NCBI RefSeq assembly: GCF_947496995.1
Contig: NZ_CANMFD010000003.1
Span: 1-64,000 of the forward strand
DNA length: 64,000 nucleotides
Direction: 5' to 3'
DNA from: an uncultured Roseibium sp.
GTDB lineage: Bacteria > Pseudomonadota > Alphaproteobacteria > Rhizobiales > Stappiaceae
Numbering within the stretch: position 1 is the stretch's first letter; each line of letters starts with the position of its first letter. The translations under genes were made by a program, and so were the position numbers. This document shows, one piece after another, positions 1 through 12,890 of this stretch. The notes below the pieces were generated by a model. That model did not search any database and was not told where the DNA came from. It was given only the letters and a program-made list of their open reading frames with translations.

Positions 1-618
<618 letters not shown>

Positions 619-728
619 ATCTGCGACTAGTGCCAAATTGGCGGCCTCACGGGAGCAACGGACTTCTCGGTAATCGGATATCTGGTCCGAACCGCAACCA
701 GGCTCGGTCACCACACTCTAAACGAAAA

Positions 729-754
729 ACCCGGCGTCTCCGCCGGGTCTTTTT
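729..754. terminator. Bidirectional intrinsic terminator after rpoD
   Basis: An 8-bp stem (acccggcg / cgccgggt, 729-736 and 741-748) with a tctc loop is followed on the plus strand by a T run. On the minus strand it is also followed by five Ts. It sits about 30 bp beyond the rpoD stop codon, so its main job is probably ending the rpoD transcript. Confidence 0.85.
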
Positions 755-781
755 TAACGCCTTGATCCCGCAGGCAGCCAA

Positions 782-2776
<1,995 letters not shown>

Positions 2777-3287
2777 GTCGTGCTCCAATTCGTGGCCGGA
2801 AGGGCCACGCAGCGCCCCTTGTTAAGCTTCAAACCAAATTCGCCCCAGCGCGCCAGCATCACCTGCGGCGGCGTCTGAAAGAATCACCCTTGGGTAGGTT
2901 TGTAAGCCGTGTCCCTTAAGTCCCTATTAACCGTACCCTTAATCGACATTGTGAGAAGTCATCATCGACGAAGCACACAGTCTTGAAATTCGCATCCGTA
3001 TCTCGGATGGCGAAGCGGTATTCAAACGGGTTTGCAGCATCTTTGTTCAGACTATAGGCCGCAAGCAGGCTTGAAGGCTGCGGCGCGCACGAGCTGCAAA
3101 ACTTCTATTTAGCTCGACGCACACGATTCGCAAGTGTGATTCGTCATCGGTCAATCGGAAAACGCGCTTTTTCGCCTTTTCAGCCCTCAAAAAGCGGAAA
3201 TTTAAGTAAATCCCGTATGTTCGGCCACTTTGCCGCCTCAATTCCAGCGCCTGCCCGACCCTGGATTGCACACCCGGTTTTCCAGGT
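2777..3287. other. dnaG-rpoD intergenic region
   Basis: About 510 bp separates the dnaG stop from the rpoD start. It is less GC-rich than the flanking genes and is the expected place for a separate rpoD promoter and leader. I did not find a -35/-10 pair I would defend. A 74-codon minus-strand frame at 3047-3271 has no convincing ribosome binding site or recognisable sequence and was not called. Confidence 0.5.
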
Positions 3288-5231
3288 CTAACTGGTGGCG
3301 ACTGCCGCCACGGGCGGTGCGGTTCTGATCTTGCGGGCCCGCTCCGCCAGGTCCGCCTCGTCGCGGGTGCATTCCTCGCGCCGCCGGCTCAGATCCTGGG
3401 TCAGCGCCTGAATGCGCGCCCAGGCCTGTTCATCCAGGTGTTCGTCCGCGCCGGCCAGCTCTGAGGCAAGCTCCGCTTCAAGCGCATTCAATTCCATGAC
3501 GTCGAGAAAATGCACGAAGGCCGCTTCGACGAAATCCTCGGGCGGATTTGAATTCAGCAGCGGGAACCGGTGGTTCAGGGCTGAAAACTCGGCCTGCCTC
3601 TGTTCCTGAAGACCGATGGTCTCCAGCATCATCTCGGACATGATGTTCTTGAGCGGCTCATCCACACCGCTTGTAAGGTCGCTCACCGGTGTTGTTTCCA
3701 GATCGTCGATGATCCGGCAAAGCACGTCTCGCAACTGGGTGTGCAGCTCATTGACAAAGGGCAGCCCCGAAAAGCGCTCGAAATTCCGGTCCAGCAGATG
3801 CGGATAGCGCATACCCACACCGAGTATCAGCCGCTCGATCCCGAAATCGTCACTCGCCGCGACCCGCTCGCGCGCCTTGCCCGGAAGCCAGAAGCTGTCT
3901 TCGCCTTTCTTGTCCCCTTGCCTCCCCTGCCTGTTCTGCCGCGCCTGTTCGAAAAACAGATTGGACAGCTTGAACCGGACGTCGAGCTGATATCGCCGGC
4001 GAACCCGTTCATCGCGAATGGTGCCGATCAGATCGTCGAACCGTTTTTCAAGAGCCGCCTTGCGCTCGGGCGTGTCGAGACGCGAAACGGAAATCTCCCG
4101 GTCCCAGACAACGTTGAACAGCGATTGCGCGCGGCCGACTTCCGCGTCGAAACCGGCGAGACCATGCTGTTTGATCAGATCATCCGGGTCCATTCCGTCC
4201 GGAAGGAAGCAGAACTGAAAGGAAAACCCGCTTTTCAAAACGGGAAAGATCCGGTCGATCGACCGGTGCGCCGCGGCAGTTCCTGCCGCATCCCCGTCAA
4301 AACAGATCACCGGTTCGGGTGCGAATTTCCACAGTCGCAGGATCTGGTCTTCGGTAAATGCCGTTCCAAGAGATGCCACCACGTGCCGGATGCCCGCCTG
4401 CCACAGCGCGATTGCATCCAGATAACCTTCAACGACAACCGCCTCGCCGGACTTGAAGGCCGGTTCGCGTGCCCTGTGGGCGTTGAACAGCATGACGCCC
4501 TTGTGAAACAGCGGTGTCTCCGGAGAGTTGAGATATTTCGGTTGGCCGTCCGGTGAAAGCGTACGCCCGCCGAAGGCGACCACCCGGCCCCGGTCGTCCT
4601 GGATCGGGATCATCAGCCGTCCCCTGAACCGGTCGTAGGCAGGTCTGCCGTCCTCCGGCCGGATCAGCAGCCCGGCCTCGATCATGTCCGCTTCAGGAAC
4701 ATCCCGCGCGGCAAGATAAGCCTTAAGCGCATCCCGGCTGTCAGGTGCGAAACCAAACCGGAATTCCTGAAGCGTCTCGGGCGAAAGTCCCCGCTTGGTG
4801 CAATAGGCACGTGCCGCCTGCCCCCGCTGGCCCTGATATTCGTTTTGAAAGAACCGTGCGGCCATCTCGCAGATTTCGGCGAGTCCTGCACGCTTCTTCT
4901 CGCGGCGGGCCGCCTGCGGGTCCGGTGCCGGCAGTCCGACGCCCGCCTGCTCCGCCAGCCGCTCGACGGCTTCCGGAAAGCTCAGCCCCTCGGTTTCGCA
5001 CAGGAAGGTGAAATGGTCTCCGGAGGCTCCGCAGCCAAAGCACTTGTAGCGGTTACGCCTGTCGTCGACGTGAAAACTCGGGCTTTTTTCCTGATGGAAG
5101 GGACAGCAGGCCCAATAGTCGCCCTTGCCCGGCTGCGTCTTGCGCCGGTCCCAGCTCACGCGTCGGCCGACGACCTCCGACAGGGTCAGCCGGGCGCGGA
5201 TTTCATCAAGAAGACGCGGTTCGAAACGCAT
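3288..5231 (-). CDS. dnaG: DNA primase
   Basis: DnaG synthesises RNA primers for chromosome replication with the DnaB helicase. The N-terminal zinc-binding domain is visible as CCPFHQEKSPSFHV followed by YKCFGCGASGDHF. The catalytic core has the TOPRIM signatures VVVEGYLDAIALWQAG and ICFDGDAAGTAAA, and a helicase-binding region makes up the last 150 or so residues. I use the ATG at 5231 (MRFEPRLLDEIR), which matches where this family normally begins and gives 647 residues. In-frame ATGs at 5249 and further upstream to 5291 would add 6 to 20 poorly conserved residues, and none of the candidates has a strong ribosome binding site. The yqeY-like gene lies upstream on the same strand and rpoD downstream. 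Confidence 0.97.
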   Translation of the reverse strand: MRFEPRLLDEIRARLTLSEVVGRRVSWDRRKTQPGKGDYWACCPFHQEKSPSFHVDDRRNRYKCFGCGASGDHFTFLCETEGLSFPEAVERLAEQAGVGLPAPDPQAARREKKRAGLAEICEMAARFFQNEYQGQRGQAARAYCTKRGLSPETLQEFRFGFAPDSRDALKAYLAARDVPEADMIEAGLLIRPEDGRPAYDRFRGRLMIPIQDDRGRVVAFGGRTLSPDGQPKYLNSPETPLFHKGVMLFNAHRAREPAFKSGEAVVVEGYLDAIALWQAGIRHVVASLGTAFTEDQILRLWKFAPEPVICFDGDAAGTAAAHRSIDRIFPVLKSGFSFQFCFLPDGMDPDDLIKQHGLAGFDAEVGRAQSLFNVVWDREISVSRLDTPERKAALEKRFDDLIGTIRDERVRRRYQLDVRFKLSNLFFEQARQNRQGRQGDKKGEDSFWLPGKARERVAASDDFGIERLILGVGMRYPHLLDRNFERFSGLPFVNELHTQLRDVLCRIIDDLETTPVSDLTSGVDEPLKNIMSEMMLETIGLQEQRQAEFSALNHRFPLLNSNPPEDFVEAAFVHFLDVMELNALEAELASELAGADEHLDEQAWARIQALTQDLSRRREECTRDEADLAERARKIRTAPPVAAVATS

Positions 5232-5465
5232 GGAACTCGGATTATCCATAGTTCGGTGGATACGGGCCGCCCCTGACGGCGCGACAAGCACCGCAGGGCA
5301 GACCGTAAGACGATAAATAAATAGAAGGTCTGGACGGCCGATACCAGTCTTTCGGCCGATCAGATGTCATCCTCTAGACGACCTGTTGATAGACGGAAAC
5401 GCAGGCCTGTTCCGCAGCCGGCCCTGAATTCAGACTGGCCGCGCCATGTTCGAGGATGTGACGCT

Positions 5466-5963
5466 CTAGCTTTTGCCCGCGTCTTTATCTCCGTTGACGT
5501 CGGTGCGCAGCATGTCTTTCACCAGACAGGAGGCCTGGACGAAATCCATCTTGCCGGGATGTCGGGTTTTCAACTCGTTCATGCAGCGACCGATATCGCG
5601 CAGACCATGAGCATCGATATCCTTGACGGTTTCTTCGCACAGTGTCCGCATTTCGTCTTCACTGAGTTGGGTCGGCAGGAATTCGCGAATGATCTCCTGT
5701 TCGACCCGTTCCTGCTCCGCCAGGTCGAGCTGTCCGCCGCTTTCGAACTCGACGGCGGAGACTTCTCGCTGATGGACCATTTTTCGAAGTATTTCAATTA
5801 CTTCACTCTCGTCAACGCCATCCTTGCCGTGGTCACGTGCGGCGGCTTCCCGGTCTTTCACCGCGGTCTGGACAAGACGCAAGGTCGCGCAGCGGCGTTT
5901 GTCGCCATCTTCCCGCGCCGCCTTCAAGGCAACATTGATTCTATCGCGCATTGCTTCGCGCAT
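5466..5963 (-). CDS. GatB/YqeY domain protein
   Basis: The 165-residue protein (MREAMRDRINVALKAAREDGDKRRCATLRL...) is full-length for the YqeY family. It carries the usual blocks EIIREFLPTQLSEDEM and the C-terminal segment KTRHPGKMDF with a following helix. The fold is shared with the tail domain of the GatB subunit of Glu-tRNA(Gln)/Asp-tRNA(Asn) amidotransferase. A role in tRNA-related metabolism is usually assumed, but the enzymatic activity of stand-alone YqeY is not established. It is divergent from carA and just upstream of dnaG on the same strand, a gene order common in alphaproteobacteria. Confidence 0.92.
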   Translation of the reverse strand: MREAMRDRINVALKAAREDGDKRRCATLRLVQTAVKDREAAARDHGKDGVDESEVIEILRKMVHQREVSAVEFESGGQLDLAEQERVEQEIIREFLPTQLSEDEMRTLCEETVKDIDAHGLRDIGRCMNELKTRHPGKMDFVQASCLVKDMLRTDVNGDKDAGKS

Positions 5964-6198
5964 GGTTTACCCTATCCCTGTCGCACTGAGGCTCCGGGCG
6001 CTTGCACGCCCTTTGTGTTTGCTCAGCCAAGCTATTGAATTGTAAAGATCTTTTTTCACGGGATCATTATTGACGATCCCAGCCGCTTCCCATAGAGTCT
6101 CGCGCTTGATGCAGACGGCCAATTGCAGTCACTTTCAGCCTGCCCCAGACGCCTTTCCTGCAGCGCATGATGTCACCAACAGACTCTGGAAACAAGAC

Positions 6199-7380
6199 AT
6201 GACGATTGCAGACGCATGGTCCGAGACCCCGGCGACCGCCCTGCTTGTGCTCTCCGACGGCAGTGTCATCGAGGGGCAAGGCCTCGGCGCCACCGGACAA
6301 GCCGTTGGTGAGATTTGCTTTAATACCGCCATGACCGGCTATCAGGAAATCCTCACGGACCCTTCCTACTCAGGTCAGATCATCACGTTCACTTTTCCCC
6401 ATATCGGCAATGTCGGCGCCAACGATGAGGACATCGAGACGGTCAACATGGCCTCGGACAGCGGCATCCGCGGTCTGGTTCTGGCTGCACACATCACCGA
6501 TCCGGCCAATTACAGGGCATCGAAACATCTCGATGCCTGGCTGAAAAGCCGCAACCTGATCGGCATCAGCGGTATCGATACGAGGGCCCTGACGGCTCTG
6601 ATCCGCGAAAAAGGCGTTCCGAACGGCGTCATCGCCCATTCTCCGGACGGGCAGTTCGATCTGGAAAGCCTGAAAGTTGCGGCAGCCGGCTGGCCGGGCC
6701 TCGTCGGCATGGATCTGGCCAAGGATGCTTCCACCACCCAGTCTCATCCCTGGTCCCAGACCCCCTGGAAATGGGGAGAGGGCTACGGAGAGTCAACGGG
6801 TGGGCGGTTCAAGGTCGTTGCAATCGACTACGGTATCAAGCGCAACATCCTGCGGCTGCTGACCGATGCCGGCTGCGAGGTCACCGTCCTGCCCGCCACA
6901 GCCACGGCTGAAGAGGTTCTCGCGCACAAGCCGGACGGTGTCTTCTTGTCCAACGGTCCCGGAGATCCGGCCGCCACCGGCGTCTATTCCGTTTCCATGA
7001 TCAAGGACATTGTGGAAAAAGGCGTGCCGACCTTCGGCATCTGCCTCGGACACCAGATGCTGGCCCTGGCCCTGGGCGGCAAGACCCTGAAAATGCATCA
7101 GGGCCATCATGGCGCCAATCATCCGGTCTTCGATCACACCACGGGCAAGGTCGAAATCACATCGATGAACCACGGATTTGCGGTTGATGCCGAAAGTCTG
7201 CCGGAAAATGTCGCGCAGACCCATGTCTCCCTGTTCGACGGATCCAACTGCGGCCTGGCGATGAAGGATAAACCGGTGTTTTCCGTTCAGTATCACCCGG
7301 AAGCTTCTCCGGGACCGCGCGACAGTCACTATCTGTTCAGGCGGTTCACGGACCTGATGGAAACTGCCAGAGCGTCCTGA
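6199..7380 (+). CDS. carA: Carbamoyl-phosphate synthase small (glutaminase) subunit
   Basis: CarA hydrolyses glutamine and passes ammonia to CarB for carbamoyl phosphate synthesis (arginine and pyrimidines). The N-terminal CPSase small-chain domain begins ALLVLSDGSVIEGQG. The class I amidotransferase domain has FGICLGHQ with nucleophile Cys282 and a C-terminal catalytic His-Glu in VQYHPEASPGP. The start at 6199 (MTIADAWSE) gives 393 residues, normal for the family; in-frame ATGs further upstream (from 6070) would add a non-conserved 43-residue extension. The 235-bp gap to the divergent yqeY gene should contain its promoter; a gggatc/gatccc inverted repeat at 6060-6080 is present there. carB is 2 kb downstream with two regulator genes between. 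Confidence 0.97.
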   Translation: MTIADAWSETPATALLVLSDGSVIEGQGLGATGQAVGEICFNTAMTGYQEILTDPSYSGQIITFTFPHIGNVGANDEDIETVNMASDSGIRGLVLAAHITDPANYRASKHLDAWLKSRNLIGISGIDTRALTALIREKGVPNGVIAHSPDGQFDLESLKVAAAGWPGLVGMDLAKDASTTQSHPWSQTPWKWGEGYGESTGGRFKVVAIDYGIKRNILRLLTDAGCEVTVLPATATAEEVLAHKPDGVFLSNGPGDPAATGVYSVSMIKDIVEKGVPTFGICLGHQMLALALGGKTLKMHQGHHGANHPVFDHTTGKVEITSMNHGFAVDAESLPENVAQTHVSLFDGSNCGLAMKDKPVFSVQYHPEASPGPRDSHYLFRRFTDLMETARAS

Positions 7381-7450
7381 GCTGTGCTCCGGGGGGGCCG
7401 TTGCCTCCCAACAAACGCACGTCCAACGCCCGCAGACGTCAAGACGGATG

Positions 7451-7519
7451 AAACCGTTTGCGGGTTGAAACCTATGAAAACGGTTTGTTTCTGCGCCGGC
7501 TGACAGCGGAACCGGCGCA
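7451..7519. repeat. Two consecutive perfect inverted repeats downstream of carA
   Basis: AAACCGTTT (7451-7459) pairs perfectly with AAACGGTTT (7478-7486), and TGCGCCGG (7492-7499) pairs perfectly with CCGGCGCA (7512-7519). Both can form hairpins in the space between carA and the convergent MerR gene. Neither is directly followed by a T run, so they are RNA or DNA structures of unknown role rather than clear terminators. Confidence 0.7.
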
Positions 7520-7548
7520 TTTCAAGCGAAACCGCTCAATATAAAGAT

Positions 7549-7581
7549 AACCCCAGAATGCGAATGCAACCTGGGGTTTAT
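7549..7581. terminator. Putative bidirectional terminator between carA and merR-type gene
   Basis: AACCCCAG (7549-7556) pairs with CTGGGGTT (7571-7578) across a 14-base loop and is followed by TATTC on the plus strand. The short T tail makes it a moderate terminator candidate for the two convergent genes. Confidence 0.5.
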
Positions 7582-7604
7582 TCATTTCGCTTCGCGTCGG
7601 ATCG

Positions 7605-8039
7605 TCAGACCAGGGTGTCGAATACCGCCAGGATCTCGACCACCTCGGCAACCTGTTCATCAAGCATCTGTTTCTGTTCGATCAGAATTTCGTGCTGATT
7701 TTTGCAGATTTCCTGGATTTCCTTGAACTGGTCTTTGCGTTTGGTGTTGCTTTCGACCAGCTTGATCACTCTACGGATCTCGGCAAGCGTAAGCCCGATT
7801 TTCTTGGCCTGAAGAATGATACGCATCCTGGAGACGTCCCGCGCACCGTAGAAACGTCGGGCACCTTTACGCACGGGATTGAGGAGACCTTTTTCCTCGT
7901 AGAAACGTAAAGTCCGAAGCGTTACTTCGAAACGCTCCGACATTTCCGATATCGCAAGTGCACGATCATCCAATACGACTTCCTGTCCCGGTCCAGCTAT
8001 GTCCGGAACAGCGACCATCTTGGTAGCTACATTGTTCAT
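7605..8039 (-). CDS. MerR-family transcriptional regulator
   Basis: The N-terminal winged helix-turn-helix is typical of MerR proteins: ALAISEMSERFEVTLRTLRFYEEKGLLNPVR, then RFYGARDVSRMRIILQAKKIGLTLAEIRRVI. It is followed by a long dimerisation helix (IQEICKNQHEILIEQKQMLDEQVAEVVEIL). No effector-binding domain and no metal-binding cysteines follow, so the signal is unknown. I start at the ATG at 8039 (MNNVATKM, 144 residues) because upstream in-frame codons add an unconserved, GC-poor extension; no strong ribosome binding site supports either. It lies between carA and carB on the opposite strand, with an AT-rich region upstream. Confidence 0.88.
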   Translation of the reverse strand: MNNVATKMVAVPDIAGPGQEVVLDDRALAISEMSERFEVTLRTLRFYEEKGLLNPVRKGARRFYGARDVSRMRIILQAKKIGLTLAEIRRVIKLVESNTKRKDQFKEIQEICKNQHEILIEQKQMLDEQVAEVVEILAVFDTLV

Positions 8040-8967
8040 ACTTTTAAGCCCGATCTTGTCTTTTTTTGTTTCAAGTCTGGCTGGGTCTTGCAACACCCCG
8101 ACTTCCAGGTCCCACCACCTGGTCCTCAGTCCCACTTGCACCGCAATAGCAGCCCCCGCAGCTCGAAGCGCATAGTTTACAGCTTCACAAGCCTCCATAC
8201 ACCAAACTCAATGGAGACTAAGCATTAGACTAATACACCGGATCAACAGTTAAAATCTACGCAAAAATTGGATTTATTGGACATTTCCCTCGGCAGTTTC
8301 AGTTTAACGTGTACTAAAACTCGATCACCTTCAGCTAGTTCATGCAACTATAACGACTATCATGATACCAAAACGCATGTTGTGGTCTATAATATTAATT
8401 ATCGATAATTTGAACCAAGCAAATATACTTGCGGAGAAACTGGTAGTCTGTTTCGGGTTTTCTTGACCTCACGGCATTCTACCTGAGGAAAATACTTAAT
8501 TCCCGCACATCCAACACTGACAATTATTACAGTACTCCATAAACACCGGGAGTGTGAACGAGCCACCAGCGGTTGAAATACTTTTCAGCCACCCCTCAAG
8601 CAAATTTGAAGAATTCGCAAAATACACGCATAACGAGTACAAATTTACATCACACAAGAACATCGAGAGCGCATTTTTTTCCGGAAATACCCGAAAACGA
8701 AGCTTCGATGCGTCGCGTCGTTTACCGAATCCACCTTCGGGCCATCATCGATCAGGGCCTGATTTTCGGTTTCAGCCCGCATTGCCGAGAGCGTTCTTCG
8801 CGCAGCAGTGATCGATTTGTCTTCAGCGTCCGAACTTATAAAAAAGAGCACATTGTGCACTTCACGATTGACAACCGCCTGTGCAGGTTATTTCTGTCAG
8901 GTTTGTCGGCCCGTGCACTGCCGACTGTGACCGCAAGGACCCAGGTTACTCCGGAATATCGAGAAAT
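8040..8967. other. AT-rich intergenic region upstream of merR-type and XRE genes
   Basis: About 930 bp without a supported gene. Bases 8220-8560 are strikingly AT-rich compared with the rest of the window and include a perfect 14-bp palindrome, AATTATCGATAATT, at 8397-8410 and the odd palindrome ATTAG-A-CTAAT at 8224-8234. Around 8853-8863 is GCACA-t-TGTGC. These may be regulatory sites for the two flanking regulator genes or foreign DNA. The open frames present (8573-9007 plus, 8645-8860 minus) lack ribosome binding sites and recognisable sequence. Confidence 0.5.
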
Positions 8968-9246
8968 ATGCCCGAATCAAAATCAAAAAACCCCGCACCC
9001 GGCATGACCCCGCAGCAATTCCGTCTCTGGCGCCGAACGCTGGGTTTGAAGCAAAAGGACGCTGCCGACCGGCTCGGACTGAAGAAGCGCATGATCCAGT
9101 ATTACGAAAAAGGCAACCGTGACGGCCGACCGGTGGAAATTCCGAAATCCATCCGCCTCGCCTGCTACGCCCTTTCCGAGGGAATCGGCGATTTTGACGG
9201 CCAATCCACCCTGCCCCTGACAACAGATGCGTCCGAAGCCGACTGA
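8968..9246 (+). CDS. Small XRE/Cro-type helix-turn-helix protein
   Basis: This 92-residue protein is essentially one Cro/C1 helix-turn-helix: MTPQQFRLWRRTLGLKQKDAADRLGLKKRMIQYYEKG. A short tail containing RLACYALSEGIGDF follows. Small stand-alone proteins of this type are common in alphaproteobacteria; targets are unknown. I chose the ATG at 8968 because the protein sequence becomes family-like from there and GAGAA lies just upstream; the longer frame from 8881 adds residues that look non-coding. It lies 170 bp before carB and may be transcribed with it, but no promoter or terminator was identified to decide. Confidence 0.8.
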   Translation: MPESKSKNPAPGMTPQQFRLWRRTLGLKQKDAADRLGLKKRMIQYYEKGNRDGRPVEIPKSIRLACYALSEGIGDFDGQSTLPLTTDASEAD

Positions 9247-9418
9247 ACTTTTCTCTCCGAGCAGGAAAACAGCGCCTCTTTGGCCTGCCGGGGTTTCCTA
9301 GCGCTCCGCTTTTCCCTATAAGACGCGCTCAGCCAACATCGTCATTCACTTCAGACCCGAGCCAGACCGAATAGCGTGCCCGCTAATCCGGATTGGCCGC
9401 CACGAGCCGCGAGCCGAG

Positions 9419-12400
9419 ATGCCCAAACGCACAGATATCTCTTCCATCCTGATCATTGGTGCCGGACCGATTGTCATCGGCCAGGCCTGTGAGTTCGATT
9501 ATTCCGGCACGCAGGCCTGCAAAGCCCTGCGCGAAGAAGGCTATCGCATCATTCTGGTGAACTCGAATCCGGCAACGATCATGACCGATCCGGATCTCGC
9601 CGATGCCACCTACATCGAGCCCATCACGCCGGAGCTCGTGGCAAAGATCATCGAAAAGGAACGCCCCGACGCCCTTCTGCCGACAATGGGTGGACAGACC
9701 GCGCTCAATTGTGCGCTCGATCTTCAGGAGATGGGCATACTGGAGAAATTCGGCGTCGAGATGATCGGTGCCCGCGCGGATGTGATCGAAAAGGCGGAAG
9801 ACCGGGAGAAGTTCCGCGCCGCGATGGATGTGATCGGACTGGAAAATCCGCGCGCCGCCATCGCCTCCTCGCCAGCCATCCGTGACGAAAACGGCAGGAT
9901 TGTTGGCTATGACCGCAATGCCGGCTATCTGGAGGCCATGCGCGCCATCGATGAAATCGGCCTGCCGGCCATCATCCGGCCCGCCTTCACGCTCGGTGGC
10001 ACCGGTGGCGGCGTCGCCTACAACCGCGAAGAATATGAAACCATCGTCCGCTCCGGCATCGACGCCTCGCCTGTCGGCCAGGTCCTGATCGACGAGAGTC
10101 TGCTCGGCTGGAAGGAATTCGAGATGGAAGTGGTCCGCGACAAGGCGGACAACTGCATCATCATCTGCTCGATTGAAAACGTCGATCCGATGGGCGTTCA
10201 CACGGGCGATTCGATCACCGTCGCGCCGGCACTCACCTTGACGGACAAGGAATACCAGATCATGCGCGACGCATCGATTGCGGTGCTGCGCGAAATCGGT
10301 GTCGAGACCGGCGGGTCCAACGTCCAGTTCGCGGTCGATCCGGAAAGCGGCCGTCTCGTCGTGATCGAGATGAACCCACGCGTATCCCGCTCTTCCGCCC
10401 TGGCCTCCAAGGCCACCGGCTTTCCGATCGCCAAGATCGCGGCCAAGCTCGCCGTCGGCTACACCCTTGATGAACTGGAGAACGACATCACCGGCGGAGC
10501 GACCCCGGCGTCGTTCGAGCCGACCATCGACTACGTGGTCACCAAGATCCCGCGTTTCGCCTTCGAGAAATTTCCCGGCTCCGAGCCCACACTGACCACG
10601 GCGATGAAGTCCGTCGGCGAAGTCATGGCCATCGGGCGGACCTTCAACGAAAGCCTGCAAAAGGCGCTGCGCGGTCTGGAGACAGGTCTCAACGGCCTTG
10701 ATGAAACCGAAATTCCGGGCCTCGACCAGGGTGACGACAGGAACGCCCTGCGCGCCGCGGTCGCGACAGCCACGCCAAGTCGCCTGCTCAATGTCGCCCA
10801 GGCCATGCGCTTCGGCATGAGCACCGAGGAAATTCATCAGGCAAGCGGCATCAACACCTGGTTCCTGGAACAGATCGCGGACATTCTGGCCATGGAGAGC
10901 AAGGTCCGCAATATCGGCCTGCCGAAGGACGCCGAAAACCTGCGCAAGCTGAAGGCCATGGGTTTTTCCGACACCCGCCTGGCGAGCCTTGCCGGACTGG
11001 ACGCCCAAGACGTGGTCAAATTGCGGGAAGAGCTTGAGGTCCATCCGGTCTACAAGCGCATCGACACCTGCGCGGCGGAATTCGCTTCCCCGACCGCGTA
11101 CATGTATTCAACCTATGAAGCCCCCTTCATGGGCAAGCCGGCCTGCGAATCCAATCCGACCGACAAGAAGAAAGTCGTCATTCTGGGCGGAGGCCCGAAC
11201 CGGATCGGCCAGGGCATCGAATTCGACTATTGCTGCTGTCATGCCGCCTTCGCCCTGGAAGACGCCGGGTACGAGACCATCATGGTCAACTGCAACCCCG
11301 AAACCGTTTCCACCGATTATGACACCTCGGATCGGCTCTATTTCGAACCGCTGACAGCAGAAGACGTGCTGGAGGTCATCCGCAAGGAAAAGGAAAACGG
11401 CACCCTGCACGGCGTCATCGTCCAGTTCGGCGGTCAGACGCCGCTGAAACTGGCACAGGCGCTCGTCAAGGCGGATGTACCGATCCTCGGCACCTCTCCC
11501 GACATGATCGACCTGGCGGAGGACCGTGACCGGTTTCAGAAGCTTCTCGTCAAGCTGGACCTGAAACAGCCGGAAAACGGCATCGCCTATTCGGTCGAAC
11601 AGGGCCGCCTGATCGCAGGTCGGCTCGGCCTTCCCCTGGTTGTCCGCCCGTCCTACGTCCTGGGAGGCCGTGCAATGCAGATCATCCGCGACGAGGAAGC
11701 GCTCAATTCCTACCTTCTCGGCACGCTGCCGGAACTGGTTCCCGGCGAGATCCGCGCCAAATATCCGAACGACAAGACCGGACAGATCAACACGGTTCTC
11801 GGCACCAATCCGCTGCTCTTCGACCGCTATCTGGACGGCGCAATAGAGGTCGACGTCGATGCCCTGTGCGACGGCAAGGACGTTTTTGTCTGTGGCATCA
11901 TGGAACATATCGAGGAAGCCGGCATTCACTCCGGTGACAGCGCCTGCTCCCTGCCGGCGTTCTCGCTCCAGGAAGACATGATCGAGGAACTCAAGCGCCA
12001 GACCCGCGCCCTGGCACTGGCCTTGGAAGTCGGAGGCCTGATGAACGTGCAGTTCGCCATCAGGGACGGCGAGATCTACGTTCTGGAAGTGAACCCGCGC
12101 GCCTCCCGGACCGTGCCTTTCGTCGCCAAGACCATCGGCGTGCCGGTCGCGAAGATCGCCAGCCGGATCATGGCCGGCGAAAGCCTTGCGTCCTTCGGAC
12201 TGAAAGAGAAAAAACTGGACCACATCGCCGTCAAGGAAGCCGTGTTCCCGTTTGCCCGTTTTCCCGGTGTCGATACGATCCTCGGCCCGGAAATGCGTTC
12301 GACCGGCGAGGTCATGGGCCTCGACACCGCTTTCGGCAAGGCGTTCGCAAAATCCCAGCTCGGATGTGGCACAGGCGTGCCGGATCACGGGACGGTGTTT

Positions 12401-12781
12401 GTCTCCATGCGCGATGAAGACAAGGCGGGCGTCCTGGATGCCGTGCGCAACCTGGAAGCTGCCGGCTTCAAGATCATCGCCACCGGAGGGACGCAGCGCT
12501 ACCTGGAAAGCAACGGGATTGCGGTGCAGAAAATCAACAAGGTGCTTGAAGGGCGCCCGCATATCGTCGATGCTATCAAGAACGGTGAGGTTCAGCTCGT
12601 CTTCAACACGACGGAAGGGGCGCAGGCCATCTCCGATAGCCGGTCGATGCGCCGGGCCGCTCTCCTGAACAAGGTGCCATTCTACACGACGCTGGCCGGA
12701 TCTGTCGCTGCAGCCAAAGGCATTGCTGCCCACAAAGCGGGAAGCCTTGAAGTAAGACCTTTACAATCCTACTTCGGCTAA
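9419..12781 (+). CDS. carB: Carbamoyl-phosphate synthase large subunit
   Basis: CarB uses ammonia from CarA, bicarbonate and two ATP to make carbamoyl phosphate. The 1120-residue protein shows the duplicated ATP-grasp architecture. The first half runs from [30 protein letters not shown] and includes [16 protein letters not shown]. The second half restarts at [23 protein letters not shown] and includes [14 protein letters not shown]. An oligomerisation domain separates them, and an MGS-like allosteric domain ([15 protein letters not shown]) ends the protein. The length is slightly above the E. coli enzyme, as in other alphaproteobacteria. A strong terminator follows. Confidence 0.98.
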   Translation: MPKRTDISSILIIGAGPIVIGQACEFDYSGTQACKALREEGYRIILVNSNPATIMTDPDLADATYIEPITPELVAKIIEKERPDALLPTMGGQTALNCALDLQEMGILEKFGVEMIGARADVIEKAEDREKFRAAMDVIGLENPRAAIASSPAIRDENGRIVGYDRNAGYLEAMRAIDEIGLPAIIRPAFTLGGTGGGVAYNREEYETIVRSGIDASPVGQVLIDESLLGWKEFEMEVVRDKADNCIIICSIENVDPMGVHTGDSITVAPALTLTDKEYQIMRDASIAVLREIGVETGGSNVQFAVDPESGRLVVIEMNPRVSRSSALASKATGFPIAKIAAKLAVGYTLDELENDITGGATPASFEPTIDYVVTKIPRFAFEKFPGSEPTLTTAMKSVGEVMAIGRTFNESLQKALRGLETGLNGLDETEIPGLDQGDDRNALRAAVATATPSRLLNVAQAMRFGMSTEEIHQASGINTWFLEQIADILAMESKVRNIGLPKDAENLRKLKAMGFSDTRLASLAGLDAQDVVKLREELEVHPVYKRIDTCAAEFASPTAYMYSTYEAPFMGKPACESNPTDKKKVVILGGGPNRIGQGIEFDYCCCHAAFALEDAGYETIMVNCNPETVSTDYDTSDRLYFEPLTAEDVLEVIRKEKENGTLHGVIVQFGGQTPLKLAQALVKADVPILGTSPDMIDLAEDRDRFQKLLVKLDLKQPENGIAYSVEQGRLIAGRLGLPLVVRPSYVLGGRAMQIIRDEEALNSYLLGTLPELVPGEIRAKYPNDKTGQINTVLGTNPLLFDRYLDGAIEVDVDALCDGKDVFVCGIMEHIEEAGIHSGDSACSLPAFSLQEDMIEELKRQTRALALALEVGGLMNVQFAIRDGEIYVLEVNPRASRTVPFVAKTIGVPVAKIASRIMAGESLASFGLKEKKLDHIAVKEAVFPFARFPGVDTILGPEMRSTGEVMGLDTAFGKAFAKSQLGCGTGVPDHGTVFVSMRDEDKAGVLDAVRNLEAAGFKIIATGGTQRYLESNGIAVQKINKVLEGRPHIVDAIKNGEVQLVFNTTEGAQAISDSRSMRRAALLNKVPFYTTLAGSVAAAKGIAAHKAGSLEVRPLQSYFG

Positions 12782-12801
12782 GTCTAATATACACGCGACC
12801 G

Positions 12802-12839
12802 GCCGGGAAAGCGCACCTTTCCCGGCTTGGTTTGTTTTT
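12802..12839 (+). terminator. Intrinsic terminator of carB
   Basis: A perfect 10-bp stem (GCCGGGAAAG at 12802-12811, CTTTCCCGGC at 12817-12826) with a cgcac loop is followed by ttggtttgttttt. It begins 20 bp after the carB stop. Confidence 0.93.
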
Positions 12840-12890
12840 GAAGCGTGGTCCTCAGGAAGGGGGACCCAATAAGCTGAAGGTCTGAGACCC

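Noticed and set aside
3047..3271. 74-codon minus-strand frame between dnaG and rpoD
   Set aside because: No ribosome binding site or family; probably chance.
6060..6080. gggatc/gatccc inverted repeat upstream of carA as an operator
   Set aside because: Only 6-bp arms around a 9-bp gap; could arise by chance, so it is only mentioned under carA.
8645..8860. 71-codon minus-strand frame with GTG start
   Set aside because: Looks mildly protein-like but lacks a ribosome binding site and any family; the start lies in a palindrome. Not enough support.
8573..9007. 144-codon frame in the AT-rich region
   Set aside because: No ribosome binding site, no recognisable sequence, and it overlaps the supported XRE gene in another frame.
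9383..11044. 553-codon minus-strand frame antisense to carB
   Set aside because: It lies fully within the well-supported carB gene; His/Asp/Gly-rich composition typical of reversed coding sequence.
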